The notes: generated from the sequence alone by a model not told the origin. Positions 14,942 through 24,732 are shown, counted from the stretch's first letter. The stretch: DNA of 64,000 nucleotides from JANOYC01 sp031428675 (GCA_031428675.1 JANOYC010000040.1:23926-87925); one strand, 5' to 3'. Numbers and translations are program-made.

Positions 14942-16281
14942 TACAGTCCTTCAACTCGCATTACGGACACGATGGAACTCACAACCGGGCTGGAGCCGAG
15001 ACTCGCAACCGTGTGGGCCAGGGAGGCTTCAGTCGCCTCGTGTGTTCCAATCACAAGGGTAGCGGTGGCCGCGACATCCGCAGTCCGCGCTGAAAGTGCG
15101 GCGTCGGCGGGTCGCACCGATTGCTCCACGGCTTCCACGGAAACACCGTGGTCGCTGAAGATGGTTGCGATCAGCGCGAGCACACCAGGCTCATCGGCCA
15201 CCTCGAGGGTGATCTGGTAACGGGTGGTGACGGTGGATATCGGCAACACCGGGAGATTCGCGTGCGTGGACTCGGCGACGCCCGGGCCGCCGATAACGTG
15301 TCGCCGAGCGGCGGAAACAAGGTCGCCGAGCACAGCCGACGCAGTCTCAATGCCACCGGCGCCGGCGCCATAGAACATCAGGGAACCGGCCGCTTCTGCC
15401 TCGAGGAACACGGCGTTGTTGGCACCGTGCACGGCCGCGAGCGGGTGGCTGGCGGGAATCAAAGCCGGGTGCACGCGAGCACTGACTCCATCTATGCCGG
15501 ATTCGGCATCCGTCAGTCGTTCACAGATCGCGAGCAGCTTGACGACGAAGCCGGCCTTCGTTGCCGACTCGACCTGTCGCGCCGTGACCGAGGTGATCCC
15601 CTCGCGGTACACGGCGTCGAGCGGAACAGTGGTGTGGAAGGCAAGGCTCGCGAGGATAGCGGCCTTCTGCGCCGCATCGTAGCCTTCGATATCGGCGGTG
15701 GGGTCGGCCTCGGCGTAGCCGAGCTCCGTGGCGATCGCGAGTGCGCCCTCGAGCGAGTCGCCGGTCGTGTGCATCCGATCGAGGATGAAGTTGGTCGTGC
15801 CGTTGACGATTCCGAGGATGCGCTGCACTCGATCGCCGGCGAGGCTATCTCGCAGCGGGCGGATGATGGGAATCGCGCCACCGACGGCGGCTTCGTAGTA
15901 GAGCTGTGCGCCGACCTGTTCTGCCGCCTCGAAGAGTTCTGGACCGTGCGTGGCCAATAGCGCCTTGTTCGCGGTGATGACATCCGCACCGGAATTGATG
16001 GCCTGCAGGATGTAGCGCCGGGCGGGCTCCAGCCCACCCATGAGCTCGACGACGATGTCGGCGCCGAGGATGAGGGACTCGGCGTCGGTCGTGAAGAGGT
16101 GCTTCGGCAAGTCGACCGATCGGGGTGCGTCAACGTCGCGCACGGCAATCCCGACGATCTCGAGCCCGGCGCCCACACGGTTGGCAAGTTCATCGGCGTG
16201 CTCGATGAGCAACGCCGCCACTTGGGCGCCTACGGTGCCCCCGCCCAGGAGGGCGATGCGGAGATTGCGGTATTCGATCAT
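14941..16281 (-). CDS. hom: Homoserine dehydrogenase with C-terminal ACT domain
   Basis: NAD(P)H-dependent reduction of aspartate semialdehyde to homoserine, feeding both threonine (thrBC here) and methionine (metX/metY at 36.8-39.4 kb). 446 aa. The Rossmann motif [11 protein letters not shown] is at the N-terminus, and the catalytic domain contains [12 protein letters not shown] and [21 protein letters not shown]-terminal ACT domain (about 362-440, with [19 protein letters not shown]) suggests allosteric control by threonine, as known for related enzymes. ATG at 16281 overlaps the lysA stop by 4 bases. Confidence 0.97.
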   Translation of the reverse strand: MIEYRNLRIALLGGGTVGAQVAALLIEHADELANRVGAGLEIVGIAVRDVDAPRSVDLPKHLFTTDAESLILGADIVVELMGGLEPARRYILQAINSGADVITANKALLATHGPELFEAAEQVGAQLYYEAAVGGAIPIIRPLRDSLAGDRVQRILGIVNGTTNFILDRMHTTGDSLEGALAIATELGYAEADPTADIEGYDAAQKAAILASLAFHTTVPLDAVYREGITSVTARQVESATKAGFVVKLLAICERLTDAESGIDGVSARVHPALIPASHPLAAVHGANNAVFLEAEAAGSLMFYGAGAGGIETASAVLGDLVSAARRHVIGGPGVAESTHANLPVLPISTVTTRYQITLEVADEPGVLALIATIFSDHGVSVEAVEQSVRPADAALSARTADVAATATLVIGTHEATEASLAHTVASLGSSPVVSSIVSVMRVEGL

Positions 16282-17702
16282 GCGGTGACTCCTTCGGCGA
16301 TCCGCTGAATCGCCTCGCTGGTGATGCCGGCGTCTCGGGACAACAGGTCGGCCTCGGTCTCGCCGCGCACGATGACTCGTGCGATGCCGTCGCGAACGGC
16401 GACGACCGGCGGGCGACCGAGGTAGTTGTAATTACTGGCAAGGGAAAAACAGTAGGCCCCCGTTGTCGGCACCGCGACGAGGTCTCCCGGCGCGACATCG
16501 CCGGGCAGATAATCGGCGCGCACCACGATGTCGCCGCTCTCACAGTGCTTGCCTGCGACGCGCACCAAGGCGGGTGCTGCGGAAGAGGCTCGGCTCGCGA
16601 TGCGCACAGAGTAATCGGCCTCGTACAGCGCGGGGCGGGCGTTATCGCTCATCCCGCCGTCGACGCTCACGTACTTTCGCAGGTGCGAACCGTCGACCAG
16701 TACATCTTTGGTTGTGCCGACCTCATACACAGTGACGGTCGTCGGTCCGGCGATGACCCGTCCCGGCTCAATTGCGACGACGGGCACCGGAACGCCGTGG
16801 GTTCGGGCGCTGTCCGCGACGATGTCGGAAAGCCGGGCTGCTATCTGATCGATCGGCGGAGCGGAATCTGCCGCGGTGTAGGCGATGCCAAAGCCACCAC
16901 CGAGGTTGAGTTCCGGCACGTCGCCACCGGCGAGCAATTGGGCGTGCAGGTCGAAGAGTCGTGCGGCCGCCTCGGCAAATCCGTCGGCCTCGAAGATCTG
17001 TGACCCGATGTGCGAATGAAGCCCGAGGAAACGCAGCGATGAGTGCTCGCGGATAAGGCCAACGACTGCGACCGCCTCGGCGAGCGGAATCCCGAACTTC
17101 TGGTCCTCCCGCGCCGTCGCCAAATATTCGTGGGTGTGTGCGTGCACACCGCTGTTGATCCGCAGGCGAACGGGCTGAACCCGACCGTGCCGTTCAGCCG
17201 CTGTCGCGACTCGCGCGATCTCGATCACGCTGTCGATCACGATCGTTCCCACGCCGACGCGCACGGCGCGGTCGATCTCGCGCTCGCTCTTATTGTTACC
17301 GTGCATACCGATCCGTTCGGGGTCGATGTCTGCGGCGAGCGCGACCGCGAGTTCACCCCCGCTCGCGACGTCCAGGTAGAGCCCGGCGCGGCTGATCCAG
17401 CGGGCAACCTCGGCACACAAGAACGCTTTACCCGCGTAGTAGACCTTGGCGGTCGTTCCTGCTCGAGCGAACTCGCGATCGAACGCCGCCTTGGTTGCCA
17501 AGGCCCGAACGCGGAAGTCCTCCTCGTCCACGACGAAAAGCGGGGTGCCGAACTCGTTGGCGAGCGCCGTTACCGACGCGCCGGCGATGATAATAGTGCC
17601 GTCCGCCGCGCGTCTTGCCGAGCTAGGCCAGATTGCGGCATCCAACGCGTTCGCGTCGTCGGGAACGACGAGCCACGATGGGGCGAGCGGGCTGGCAGAC
17701 AC
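16278..17702 (-). CDS. lysA: Diaminopimelate decarboxylase
   Basis: Fold-type III PLP enzyme that decarboxylates meso-diaminopimelate to lysine, 474 aa. The Schiff-base lysine is about K92 in YYAGKAFLC. HIGSQIF, the ELNLGGGFGI loop and the catalytic CESGD near the C-terminus are all present. About 45 extra N-terminal residues precede the family core. GTG start at 17702; 93 bases separate it from argS. The argS-lysA pairing is conserved in actinobacteria. Confidence 0.97.
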   Translation of the reverse strand: MSASPLAPSWLVVPDDANALDAAIWPSSARRAADGTIIIAGASVTALANEFGTPLFVVDEEDFRVRALATKAAFDREFARAGTTAKVYYAGKAFLCAEVARWISRAGLYLDVASGGELAVALAADIDPERIGMHGNNKSEREIDRAVRVGVGTIVIDSVIEIARVATAAERHGRVQPVRLRINSGVHAHTHEYLATAREDQKFGIPLAEAVAVVGLIREHSSLRFLGLHSHIGSQIFEADGFAEAAARLFDLHAQLLAGGDVPELNLGGGFGIAYTAADSAPPIDQIAARLSDIVADSARTHGVPVPVVAIEPGRVIAGPTTVTVYEVGTTKDVLVDGSHLRKYVSVDGGMSDNARPALYEADYSVRIASRASSAAPALVRVAGKHCESGDIVVRADYLPGDVAPGDLVAVPTTGAYCFSLASNYNYLGRPPVVAVRDGIARVIVRGETEADLLSRDAGITSEAIQRIAEGVTA

Positions 17703-17795
17703 GTTAATACCTCACGGAACGGGAGATCGAGTGAGGCGAGCGAACCCGGATTGGTCCCTGAAGCCTCGTCAAGTGTATCGGAGGGCGAATCGGGC

Positions 17796-19454
17796 TTACA
17801 TCCGTTCGGGTGCCGTTACTCCCAGCAGTCCGAGACCGTTGCGAAGCACCTGGCTGACGGCGTCATTGAGCCACAACCGAGTGCGGTGAACATCGGTCAC
17901 CGGCTCGTCGCCCAGCGGCGTCACCCGGCAGTTGTCATACCAGCGGTGATACGCACCGGCGAGCTCCTCCGAGTACCGCGCGATGCGGTGCGGCTCACGT
18001 AACTCCGCGGCCTGACGCACGACTCGGGGGAACTCCGCGAGGATTCCGAGCAGGATGCTCTCCGACTCGTGATCGAGCAGACTCGCGTCGAACGCGTCTC
18101 GAGTGACACCCGCGCCGAGTGCGTTGCGGGCGACCGATCGCGTGCGGGCGTGTCCGTATTGCACATAGAAGACGGGATTGTCGTTCGTGCGCTTCTGCAG
18201 GAGATCAAGATCGATGTCGAGTTGCGAGTCGCTGGACGAGCGCACCAGCGCATAGCGCGCGGCATCCACCCCCACCGCGTCGACGAGGTCTTCCATGGTG
18301 ACCACTGTGCCCGCGCGCTTGCTCATTCGCAGCGGCTCGCCATCGCGCACGAGGTTCACGAGTTGGCCGATGAGAATTTCGAGGTGGTGGTACGGAGTGT
18401 CACCGAACGCAGCCACCATGGCCATCATCCGGCCGACGTAGCCGTGGTGGTCGGCGCCCAGCATGATCAGGTTGCGTTCGAAGCCCCGCTCGCGCTTGTT
18501 GAGGTAGTAGGCGAGGTCGCCCGCGATGTAGGCGGCTTCGCCGTCACTCTTGATGACGACGCGATCGCGATCGTCGCCGAAGGATGTCGTGCGCAGCCAC
18601 AGCGCGCCGTCGGCCTCGTAGATGTGACCCAGGTCGCGCAGCCGGTCGATCGCGTGTTCGACGGCGCCGGTCTCGTGGAGCGAGTTCTCGTGGAAATACA
18701 CGTCGAAATCGACTCCGAAGCCGTGGAGGCTCTCTTTGATGTCGCCGAACATCAGCTCGACGCCAACAGAACGGAACACCTCCTGCAGCTCTGCACGAGG
18801 CAGGGAGCTGAGGTCTCCGGGGTAGTCGTTCATCACCCGCGCGGCGATCTCTGAGATGTACGCTCCGCCGTAGCCATCGTCCGGGGTCGGTTCGCTCAAG
18901 TAACTCGCGACGAGCGATCGCGCGAACCGATCGATCTGCGCCCCGTGGTCGTTGAAGTAATACTCACGGGTCACGAGGCCGCCCTGTGAAGCGAAGATTC
19001 GTGCGAGCGAATCGCCCACCGCTGCCCAGCGCACGCCGCCGATGTGGATTGGTCCGGTCGGATTCGCCGATACGAACTCGAGGTTGATCCGCACCCGGTC
19101 ATAGAGGTCGCCGCGCCCGAAAGCGTCGGCAGACTCGACGATGGTGCGCGCGAGCGCCCCCGCGGTCGCAGCATCCAGCGTGATGTTGATGAATCCGGGC
19201 CCCGCGACGTCGACTTTCGCAATGCCATCGAGCTCCGCCACACCGCTCGCAATGTCCACGGCGAGTTCCCGAGGGTTCGCGCCAAGCCGCTTCGCGATCT
19301 TCATCGCGATGTTGGACGCCCAGTCGCCGTGATCACGATTGCGAGGGCGCTCAAGCACTACATCGGCCACGGAGAGAGCCAGCTCGCCGCCGCGTCGACC
19401 GACGACAGACTCGACGACGGTGAGCAAAGAAGCGGAGAGATCTGCGGGATTCAC
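17796..19454 (-). CDS. argS: Arginyl-tRNA synthetase
   Basis: Class I aminoacyl-tRNA synthetase, 552 aa. The N-terminal Add1 domain is followed by the active site [20 protein letters not shown]. The HIGH motif here reads HIGG (residues 137-140), a variant I recall as common in this group. The KMSK equivalent is [10 protein letters not shown]. The anticodon-binding DALR domain ends the protein. GTG start at 19454. A TAGGAT box lies 8 bases before the GTG, so the mRNA may be leaderless, but no clear -35 is seen. It is the first gene of the long minus-strand block. Confidence 0.96.
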   Translation of the reverse strand: MNPADLSASLLTVVESVVGRRGGELALSVADVVLERPRNRDHGDWASNIAMKIAKRLGANPRELAVDIASGVAELDGIAKVDVAGPGFINITLDAATAGALARTIVESADAFGRGDLYDRVRINLEFVSANPTGPIHIGGVRWAAVGDSLARIFASQGGLVTREYYFNDHGAQIDRFARSLVASYLSEPTPDDGYGGAYISEIAARVMNDYPGDLSSLPRAELQEVFRSVGVELMFGDIKESLHGFGVDFDVYFHENSLHETGAVEHAIDRLRDLGHIYEADGALWLRTTSFGDDRDRVVIKSDGEAAYIAGDLAYYLNKRERGFERNLIMLGADHHGYVGRMMAMVAAFGDTPYHHLEILIGQLVNLVRDGEPLRMSKRAGTVVTMEDLVDAVGVDAARYALVRSSSDSQLDIDLDLLQKRTNDNPVFYVQYGHARTRSVARNALGAGVTRDAFDASLLDHESESILLGILAEFPRVVRQAAELREPHRIARYSEELAGAYHRWYDNCRVTPLGDEPVTDVHRTRLWLNDAVSQVLRNGLGLLGVTAPERM

Positions 19455-19521
19455 GGAGATTCATCCTAGTGCGAGGCGTGTGCGCACCCTGCCGGGGGCG
19501 ACGTAAGCGAATATTGATCGC

Positions 19522-20124
19522 ATGCCCTTGACGCCCCGCGCCTCACTTCGCCGAACCCTGCTCGTCGCAACCGCCGCAGCCGCCGCAGTCGCGCTCTCGG
19601 GATGCGGGGCGAACGCACCAGAACCATCAACCGCACCCGCAACCGCCGCACCGACGGAGACTCCCACACCGACGCCCACACCGACCTCGTCGGCCCCACC
19701 GGCGGGATCGAGCGCTGTGACGATCGGATGTTCCGAACTGGTCACCCCCGAAGTCATGTACGACTTCAATCCGAACTTCGTGCTTCGTGCTTCGTTCGCG
19801 CCAGAGGCGGGAAGCCAGGCAGAGCGGATTGTCGGCAGCGACGGCGTCGCCTGCCAGTGGGAGAACCAGTCCAGCGGCGAAACCATCGTGGTAGCCGTCG
19901 CTCAGCTCGCTCAGATTGACCTCGACACTCTGAAGAATGAACTCGTAATGTCGAGCAATGCCGTGCCGACCTACGGCGACGAAGGCTACTTCGACGTCGT
20001 CGATGGCCGTGGCGAAGCGGAGGTCTTCTCGGGCAACTACTGGATCGTCGCGACATCGCCGGCGTTCTTAGAACCGGGCGACGCCGTGATGATCGTCGAG
20101 CAGGCGATCAGCGCGCTCCCGTGA
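19522..20124 (+). CDS. Putative secreted lipoprotein, function unknown
   Basis: 200 aa. Classic lipoprotein signal peptide: basic start (PRASLRR), alanine-rich core and lipobox ALSGC with the lipidated cysteine at about residue 28. A low-complexity Pro/Thr/Ser linker (TPTPTPTPTS) follows, then a globular domain of about 130 residues containing ITIGCSELVTPEVMY-like sequence that I do not recognise. Such lipoproteins sit on the outer face of the membrane. It is divergent from argS with a 67-base gap. No function can be assigned from the sequence. Confidence 0.85.
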   Translation: MPLTPRASLRRTLLVATAAAAAVALSGCGANAPEPSTAPATAAPTETPTPTPTPTSSAPPAGSSAVTIGCSELVTPEVMYDFNPNFVLRASFAPEAGSQAERIVGSDGVACQWENQSSGETIVVAVAQLAQIDLDTLKNELVMSSNAVPTYGDEGYFDVVDGRGEAEVFSGNYWIVATSPAFLEPGDAVMIVEQAISALP

Positions 20125-20171
20125 ACCCGTTCCTCTCGTAAGCCTAAGCCCGTTCCGTCTGCGGGCCGCGA

Positions 20172-20966
20172 TCAGCCCAGCTGCACGCCGGCCACTCCAT
20201 CATCGAACGGGAGCGAGTCGACGATAGCGAGCACCTGCATGCCACGGAGCACAATATCCGGACCGTGCGAAGTCAGCCACGCGGTGTCTGCGGCATCCCG
20301 GCCCGTAGTGATGCGAAGCATCGACTGTCGTGGGGCGAGCCCGGTCGCGTCGAGCACGTACCACTTGCCGGCGACGTACGCCTCGACGACGGCGTGGAAG
20401 TCCATCGGGCTGAGGCCAGGGGCATACACCGAGACAACGCGGGCTGGAACATCCATCGCTCGAAGAAGCGCGACGACGAGATGGGCGAAATCACGACACA
20501 CACCACGACGCGCGAGCAGGGTGCGCTCGGCTCCGTCGGTAGGCAGGCTTGCTCCAGTGACGTAGGCGAGCCGGTACGACACCCAGTTGCGCACCGCATC
20601 GAGCAACGCGATGCCCTCGAGGCCCACGAACTCGGAACGGGCCGTCGGGGCGAGGCTGTCGGATTCTGCATAGCGGCTCGGCCGCAAGTAGGTGATTGTG
20701 TCGGCGAGAGTTACGGGTGCAGGCGCAGCGCGACCGCTCACGGTGGCCGTGTAGTCGACCACGAGCATCCCGGCGGTGCAGTGCAGTCGGTGCAGGCGCG
20801 CGCCCTCGATGTCGCCGATCTCGGTATAGGGCATCACGACGCCCTCGTGCACGAACTGCAGGGTCTCGGTGACGAGTTCGGCGGAGCGTGCCGCTGCGAT
20901 TGCGAATACGAGCTCGGTTTGCCCGAAAAGCTCAATGTCGAAGTGGGCAGATACCGTGCGTTCCAT
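20172..20966 (-). CDS. Transglutaminase-like protein
   Basis: 264 aa, cytosolic by sequence. The C-terminal half is a transglutaminase-like domain with a complete Cys-His-Asp triad: C157 in RRGVCRDFAHL, H191 in PMDFHAVVEAY and D206 in WYVLDATGL. The N-terminal half is the beta-sandwich usually found before it in bacterial members. Bacterial proteins of this type are presumed cysteine proteases or amidases; the substrate is unknown. The plus-strand tRNA starts 64 bases beyond its start codon, with head-to-head orientation. Confidence 0.87.
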   Translation of the reverse strand: MERTVSAHFDIELFGQTELVFAIAAARSAELVTETLQFVHEGVVMPYTEIGDIEGARLHRLHCTAGMLVVDYTATVSGRAAPAPVTLADTITYLRPSRYAESDSLAPTARSEFVGLEGIALLDAVRNWVSYRLAYVTGASLPTDGAERTLLARRGVCRDFAHLVVALLRAMDVPARVVSVYAPGLSPMDFHAVVEAYVAGKWYVLDATGLAPRQSMLRITTGRDAADTAWLTSHGPDIVLRGMQVLAIVDSLPFDDGVAGVQLG

Positions 20967-21030
20967 GTCATCGATGATCGCATGCGGCGACGACCTGCTC
21001 GTACCGCTGGTAGCCTAGGTACGCACCCTG

Positions 21031-21102
21031 GCCCCCATAGCTCAGGGGATAGAGCACTGCCCTCCGGAGGCAGGGGCGGCAGTTCGAATCTGCCTGGGGG
21101 CA
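21031..21102 (+). tRNA. tRNA-Arg (anticodon CCG)
   Basis: Full cloverleaf: acceptor GCCCCCA/TGGGGGC, D-stem GCTC/GAGC, anticodon stem CTGCC/GGCAG around the loop CTCCGGA (anticodon CCG, decoding CGG) and T-stem GGCAG/CTGCC with loop TTCGAAT. The discriminator base is A and the 3' CCA is not encoded. Its 3' half is duplicated at 21822-21866, marking it as the integration site of a mobile element. Confidence 0.96.
21059..21077 (+). repeat. att site, copy in tRNA-Arg
   Basis: Left copy of the direct repeat: gccctccggaggcaggggc, identical for 19 bases to 21822-21840. It covers the anticodon loop and stem of the tRNA, a usual crossover location for tyrosine integrases. Confidence 0.75.
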
Positions 21103-21116
21103 CTTCACGAAAGTGC
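21100..21116 (+). terminator. Small hairpin after tRNA-Arg
   Basis: gcactt-cacga-aagtgc, a 6-bp stem beginning at the last bases of the tRNA. No T-run follows. It could help to end or process the tRNA transcript; weak evidence. Confidence 0.3.
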
Positions 21117-21149
21117 TGGTCGGAGGCTAGATCAACTTCACACTGAGGC

Positions 21150-21437
21150 TTGCCATTCGACGTCGCCCAGAGCTTCCTCAACTCTGCGGGCCTCCTCGTT
21201 AAAGAAGGTGCCATCCTCGAAAACGGGCTTGTCACCGATGCACTATCGGAGAGTGGAACCGTCACTTTCATGACTGCGACGGACGTGAGTGGCCTTGCAG
21301 CGGTGCGAGAGGTCTATGGTGAGGAGATTCACGCCCTGCAGCTCATTTGGCCTGACTCGTCAAACCACTATCACTGGGACGCCGGGTACAACAATCCGAC
21401 GTCAGCGCAGCCCCTGCTCGGAGATCGGCCCAATTAG
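21150..21437 (+). pseudogene. Truncated DUF4262-type protein gene
   Basis: Encodes about 95 residues resembling the C-terminal part of DUF4262 proteins: NSAGLLVKEGAILENG, then HALQLIWPDSSNHYHWDAGY and QPLLGDRP. The family's N-terminal half is missing: a TGA lies directly before the first usable codon (TTG at 21150) and no further similarity is seen upstream. Function of the family is unknown; members are often found on mobile DNA. It is probably cargo left in the integration scar. Confidence 0.6.
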
Positions 21438-21617
21438 TCGGGAACTGCTCGACGGGTTCGTGATCGCCGCGTCGAGTGCAACCGATACCGCGTCAAGGTC
21501 ATCACCGAAGAGGTCTGGGTACACGTCGAGCGTCACTGCGGCCGACGCATGACCGAGCATTCGCTGGACGACCTTGACGTTTGCTCCGGCACTGATCGCG
21601 AGACTCGCCGCTGTACT
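21402..21617 (-). pseudogene. C-terminal fragment of a tyrosine (phage-type) integrase
   Basis: About 54 integrase-like residues survive: TAASLAISAGANVKVVQRML, then GHASAAVTLDVYPDLF, typical of the last catalytic segment. The GH histidine and the nucleophilic tyrosine (VYPDLF) are present. The preceding LRH arginine/histidine motif is destroyed (reads CSTAAS), and everything upstream is lost, so it cannot be active. The frame then continues into non-homologous sequence on both sides. It presumably catalysed the integration at tRNA-Arg. Confidence 0.75.
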
Positions 21618-21699
21618 GCAAAGGAGGACTGGCTGTTCCACCACCAGATCGCACCGATCCCAACGACTGCGATCACGGCGTAGGTGGCTATAGGTCCAG

Positions 21700-21721
21700 T
21701 GGCAACAGAATGGCAACAACT
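21700..21721. repeat. Two tggcaaca direct repeats, 11-bp spacing
   Basis: tggcaaca occurs at 21700-21707 and 21711-21718, one helical turn apart, between the integrase fragment and the right att copy. It may be a remnant of integrase arm-type binding sites; that role is a guess. Apart from these repeats I see nothing in 21618-21821. Confidence 0.35.
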
Positions 21722-21821
21722 GAGGCAGGCACGGGGTCAGTGAGCGCAACCGTGGTCAGCGTAGAACCCCGTAAATGGGCGGAAGTTGGGGCATTTTCGA
21801 GCAACGACGCGCCTCCATTTC

Positions 21822-21866
21822 GCCCTCCGGAGGCAGGGGCCCAGGTTCGAATCCTGCCGGGGGGCG
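21822..21866 (+). repeat. att site, partial copy of the tRNA-Arg 3' half
   Basis: Repeats gccctccggaggcaggggc exactly, then a diverged T-arm with gttcgaatc preserved and a G-rich run like the acceptor strand. No tRNA 5' half precedes it, so it is not a functional tRNA. It marks the far boundary of the inserted element. The following 21867-22112 holds no gene I can support; only the last 30 bases look like a promoter. Confidence 0.75.
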
Positions 21867-22077
21867 GCGGAGACCGGGATGCCGCCCCAGTCACGGAAGG
21901 CCCTTTCCCGGTTGCCCGGGCTGAACAGCGCCGCGCCGGGAAGAACTAGGGCGTCGAAGTCGACGTGGACGCGCGCCTCGCCGATCTCGCGGAAGCAGTG
22001 CGAAAAGGAAAGTACGCCCTGGAGTGCGTCGACCTCGCGATCGACGCGGACGCAACACGCGCCCGGGCGACCCAGGA

Positions 22078-22106
22078 CTGACGTCGAGCCCGATTCTGGC
22101 TAGGCT
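22078..22106 (+). promoter_or_regulatory. Probable promoter of glycerate kinase (leaderless)
   Basis: ctgacg and taggct are separated by 17 bases and resemble -35 and -10 boxes of the housekeeping sigma factor. Only 6 bases lie between the -10 box and the GTG start, so transcription would begin at or next to the start codon. No Shine-Dalgarno is present, which fits a leaderless mRNA. Confidence 0.5.
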
Positions 22107-22112
22107 ACCGGC

Positions 22113-23240
22113 GTGCCGCTGACCGTCGCGATCGCCCCCGACTCGTTCAAGGGCTCGCTCCCGGCGACGATGGTGGCGCGCGCGATCGCTGAGGGGTGGC
22201 GGACCGCACGCCCGGCGGACGACATCCGACTGTTCCCCCAGGCCGACGGCGGCGAGGGGACCCTCGATGCGATCGAAGCCGCGGTGCCCGGGGCTGCCCG
22301 CCGCTCCGCCGGGGCGGTGACCGGACCGGATGGACGGCCGACGCCGGGCGAATGGCTCGAGCTGCCGGGATCCGTCGCGGTCGTCGAGCTCGCCGTCTCG
22401 AGCGGGCTGCCGCTCATGAGCGCACTCGACCCCGCACGGGCGACCACGCGGGGGCTCGGCGAGGTGATTCGGGCGGCGATCGATTCGGGCGCCGCGAGCA
22501 TCTTGATCGGGCTCGGTGGCTCCGCGTCCACGGATGGCGCCGCGGGCGCGCTGAGCGCGCTAGGCGCCCGATTCCTCGACGCCCGCGGCGCGGAGGTGCC
22601 CGACGGCGGGATGGGGCTGTCCGTCCTCGACCGGATCGACCTCACGTCGCTGATCGCGCCGCCGCCGGGCGGCGTGACGCTCCTCACAGACGTCGACACC
22701 CCGCTCCTCGGCCCGCTCGGCGCCGCCGCGGCCTTCGGCCCGCAGAAAGGCGCGGATGCCGCCCAGGTCCGGGCGCTCGACACGGCGCTTTCACGACTTG
22801 CGCTCGCTCTCGGCGGCGACCCGCTCGCGCGGGGCGCCGGAGCCGCCGGGGGCGCGGGATATGGATTCGCCGCCGCATGGGGAGCGACGATCGAGCCGGG
22901 TGCCGCGTTCCTCACGCGGCTGAGCGGCCTGCCCGCAGCACTCGCCGCAGCCGACGTCGTGATCACGGGCGAGGGCCGATTTGACGCGAGCTCACTCGGC
23001 GGAAAGCTCGTCGGCGAGGTCCTCGCCCTCGCGGACACGGCACGAGTGCGCGCGGGAGTCATCGCCGGCCAGATCGCGACGGCGGCGCTAGCGCGCGACG
23101 GGTCCTCGGTGTGGATGGCGTCGCTCGCCGCGCTCGCGGGCGGCGCCGAGGAATCGCGCGCGCATCCGGAGTTCTGGTTACGCACCGCCGGGGAAGCCGC
23201 CGCACGCGCGCTCTCCCCAACCACCGCGCTGGGCGAGTGA
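22113..23240 (+). CDS. Glycerate kinase
   Basis: 375 aa member of the GarK/GlxK glycerate kinase family, which phosphorylates D-glycerate (usually to 2-phosphoglycerate) with ATP. The N-terminal PDSFKGSLPA and FPQADGGEGTLDA motifs are diagnostic, followed by GLGGSASTDGAAGALSALGA and the C-terminal TGEGRFDASSLGGKL. GTG start at 22113. It links glyoxylate/serine metabolism to glycolysis and stands convergent to the RamB-like gene, whose neighbour pckG also works around PEP. Confidence 0.92.
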   Translation: MPLTVAIAPDSFKGSLPATMVARAIAEGWRTARPADDIRLFPQADGGEGTLDAIEAAVPGAARRSAGAVTGPDGRPTPGEWLELPGSVAVVELAVSSGLPLMSALDPARATTRGLGEVIRAAIDSGAASILIGLGGSASTDGAAGALSALGARFLDARGAEVPDGGMGLSVLDRIDLTSLIAPPPGGVTLLTDVDTPLLGPLGAAAAFGPQKGADAAQVRALDTALSRLALALGGDPLARGAGAAGGAGYGFAAAWGATIEPGAAFLTRLSGLPAALAAADVVITGEGRFDASSLGGKLVGEVLALADTARVRAGVIAGQIATAALARDGSSVWMASLAALAGGAEESRAHPEFWLRTAGEAAARALSPTTALGE

Positions 23241-23290
23241 GAAGTGTGTGCCGGCATGACCGTCGCATTCCCGCACACACTGCTCACTCG
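23234..23290. terminator. Inverted repeat between convergent genes, possible bidirectional terminator
   Basis: Arms cgagtgagaagtgtgtgc (23234-23251) and gcacacactgctcactcg (23273-23290) are complementary over 18 bases with one mismatch; the loop is 21 bases. It covers the last codons of glycerate kinase and the end of the facing regulator gene. It has no T-run, so it may end transcripts in another way or belong to an intergenic repeat family (see 26749-26803). Confidence 0.5.
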
Positions 23291-24732
23291 ACGGATGGGG
23301 GGCCGACGGGGGCATGCGACGCCAGGAATTCGTAGAGCTCACGGTCGTCGACACCCGGGAACGTCCCCGACGGCAGGGGCGACAGGATGTGGGCATGCAG
23401 CTTTGCGCTCGTCCACGCCTTGCCCGACCACTGGCCGGCCAGGTCGTCCGGCGGGCGACGGCAACAGGATGCGTCGGGGCACCGCGACTGGGATCGCTCA
23501 GTCGTGTCGCGCCCACGGAACCATTTCGAGTCAGCGAAGGGCACGCCGATCGTGATCGAGAACTCCTCGGCCGACGTCGTGCCGGTCTGGGTCGACTCGA
23601 AGAATGTCCCTTCCGGGGTATCCGTGTACTGGTAGTACTCGGTCGTGCGATTCGTGCGAGCGAACGCGCGACGCGCGCTCCACTGCCGGCACACGATCTG
23701 GCCCTCGGTCGACCCGGTCACGTCGGCGGGCAAACGGAGCCCGTCGTTCTCATACGCCTTGTACACCGCGCCGTCCCCACCCACGCGGAGGAAATGCGGC
23801 CGCACGTCGAGGTGCCGCGTGGCGAGATTCGTGAATCGAAGCGCGGCCGCCTCGTGGGTCACGCCGAACGCGTCCCGGAAGTCCTCCACGGCGATGTTGC
23901 GGTCTGCTTTCGCCGCCTGCAGGAATTCGACCGACTGCTGCTGCGGCATGAGGCACGCGGCAGCGAAATAGTTGATCTCGAGCCGCTGCTGGAGAAAGTC
24001 CGCGTAATCGACGGGCGACGAATGCCCAAGCAGCCGGTGCGCCATCGCCTGCAGCGCCATGGAGCGCAGGCCGTGACCACCGGGAATGGATGCCGGGGGC
24101 AGATAGATCCGTCCGTTTGCGAGGTCGGTGACCGATCGCGCCGAGTGCGGCAGGTCGTTGACGTGAACAAGCGTGAAGCCCAGCTGCTCTGCCATCCGGC
24201 TCACTGAGCGGTGCGTGAGAGCGCCGACGGCGTATCCCACCGCGCGCACTGAATCCTCAGCGAGCGTCTCGATGTCGGGCAGGTGATTGTCGAGCACGCG
24301 CATCCGTTGCCGTAATTCCGTATTCGCGCGCCTCGCCTCCTCTGGCGTGGCGATCGCCTCCCTCGCCCGTCGCGCGAGTTCGCGGTGCAGGCCGACAATC
24401 GCGGTCAAAGTCTCGTCCGACATGGACCGACCGGCCCGAACGGCGGGCAGCCCGAGCGCAGCGTACACGGGCGAGTGCTGCGCACGATCGAGTTCGATCT
24501 CGAGTGCGGCGCGCAGGTTGGGCGGCTCGTCCTCGAGCAAAACGCCCACCTCGACCCCGACGGCCTCCGCGATGCGCGACAGAAGGGAGAGCCGTGGCTC
24601 CTTCCGCGCATTCTCGATAAGGGACAACTGGCTGCCGGCGATCCCGACGAGTGCCCCGAGCTGGTCGAGCGTGAGTGAGGCGGCACTGCGGAAGTGCCGG
24701 ATGCGTTGACCGAGCGTTGCAAGATCTGTCAT
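23284..24732 (-). CDS. XRE-family regulator, RamB/PrpR-like
   Basis: 482 aa. N-terminal helix-turn-helix about 6-62 ([38 protein letters not shown]). The middle part resembles the IrrE/ImmA-like domain about 150-270 (with [14 protein letters not shown] and [10 protein letters not shown], lacking a clean HEXXH). The C-terminal domain has two cysteines in RCPDASCC. RamB and PrpR control acetate, propionate and gluconeogenic genes in corynebacteria and mycobacteria. It is divergent from pckG with a 119-base shared region, so it probably regulates pckG and itself. ATG start at 24732. Confidence 0.85.
   Translation of the reverse strand: MTDLATLGQRIRHFRSAASLTLDQLGALVGIAGSQLSLIENARKEPRLSLLSRIAEAVGVEVGVLLEDEPPNLRAALEIELDRAQHSPVYAALGLPAVRAGRSMSDETLTAIVGLHRELARRAREAIATPEEARRANTELRQRMRVLDNHLPDIETLAEDSVRAVGYAVGALTHRSVSRMAEQLGFTLVHVNDLPHSARSVTDLANGRIYLPPASIPGGHGLRSMALQAMAHRLLGHSSPVDYADFLQQRLEINYFAAACLMPQQQSVEFLQAAKADRNIAVEDFRDAFGVTHEAAALRFTNLATRHLDVRPHFLRVGGDGAVYKAYENDGLRLPADVTGSTEGQIVCRQWSARRAFARTNRTTEYYQYTDTPEGTFFESTQTGTTSAEEFSITIGVPFADSKWFRGRDTTERSQSRCPDASCCRRPPDDLAGQWSGKAWTSAKLHAHILSPLPSGTFPGVDDRELYEFLASHAPVGPPSVE

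Larger units (their letters stand above)
21059..21866. mobile_element. Remnant of an element integrated at tRNA-Arg
   Basis: The region begins in the anticodon arm of the tRNA and ends at a partial copy of the same sequence. Between the two copies lie a truncated DUF4262 gene and the C-terminal piece of a tyrosine integrase; nothing else is recognisable. The pattern (intact tRNA at one end, 3' tRNA fragment at the other, integrase inside) is that of an integrated genomic island or prophage. At about 0.8 kb it must have lost almost all its cargo. Confidence 0.7.

Noticed and set aside
21822..21866. Second tRNA-Arg
   Set aside because: Only the anticodon-to-T-arm part is present; no D-arm or 5' acceptor strand precedes it.
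21965..22081. 38-codon frame before glycerate kinase (GTG, LADLAEAVRKGKYALE)
   Set aside because: Helical-looking composition resembling a small antitoxin tail, but no ribosome site, no partner and too short to support; could be a remnant.
22100..23287. 395-codon minus-strand frame opposite glycerate kinase
   Set aside because: Ala/Ser/Pro-rich with no motif; the plus-strand frame has all glycerate kinase motifs.
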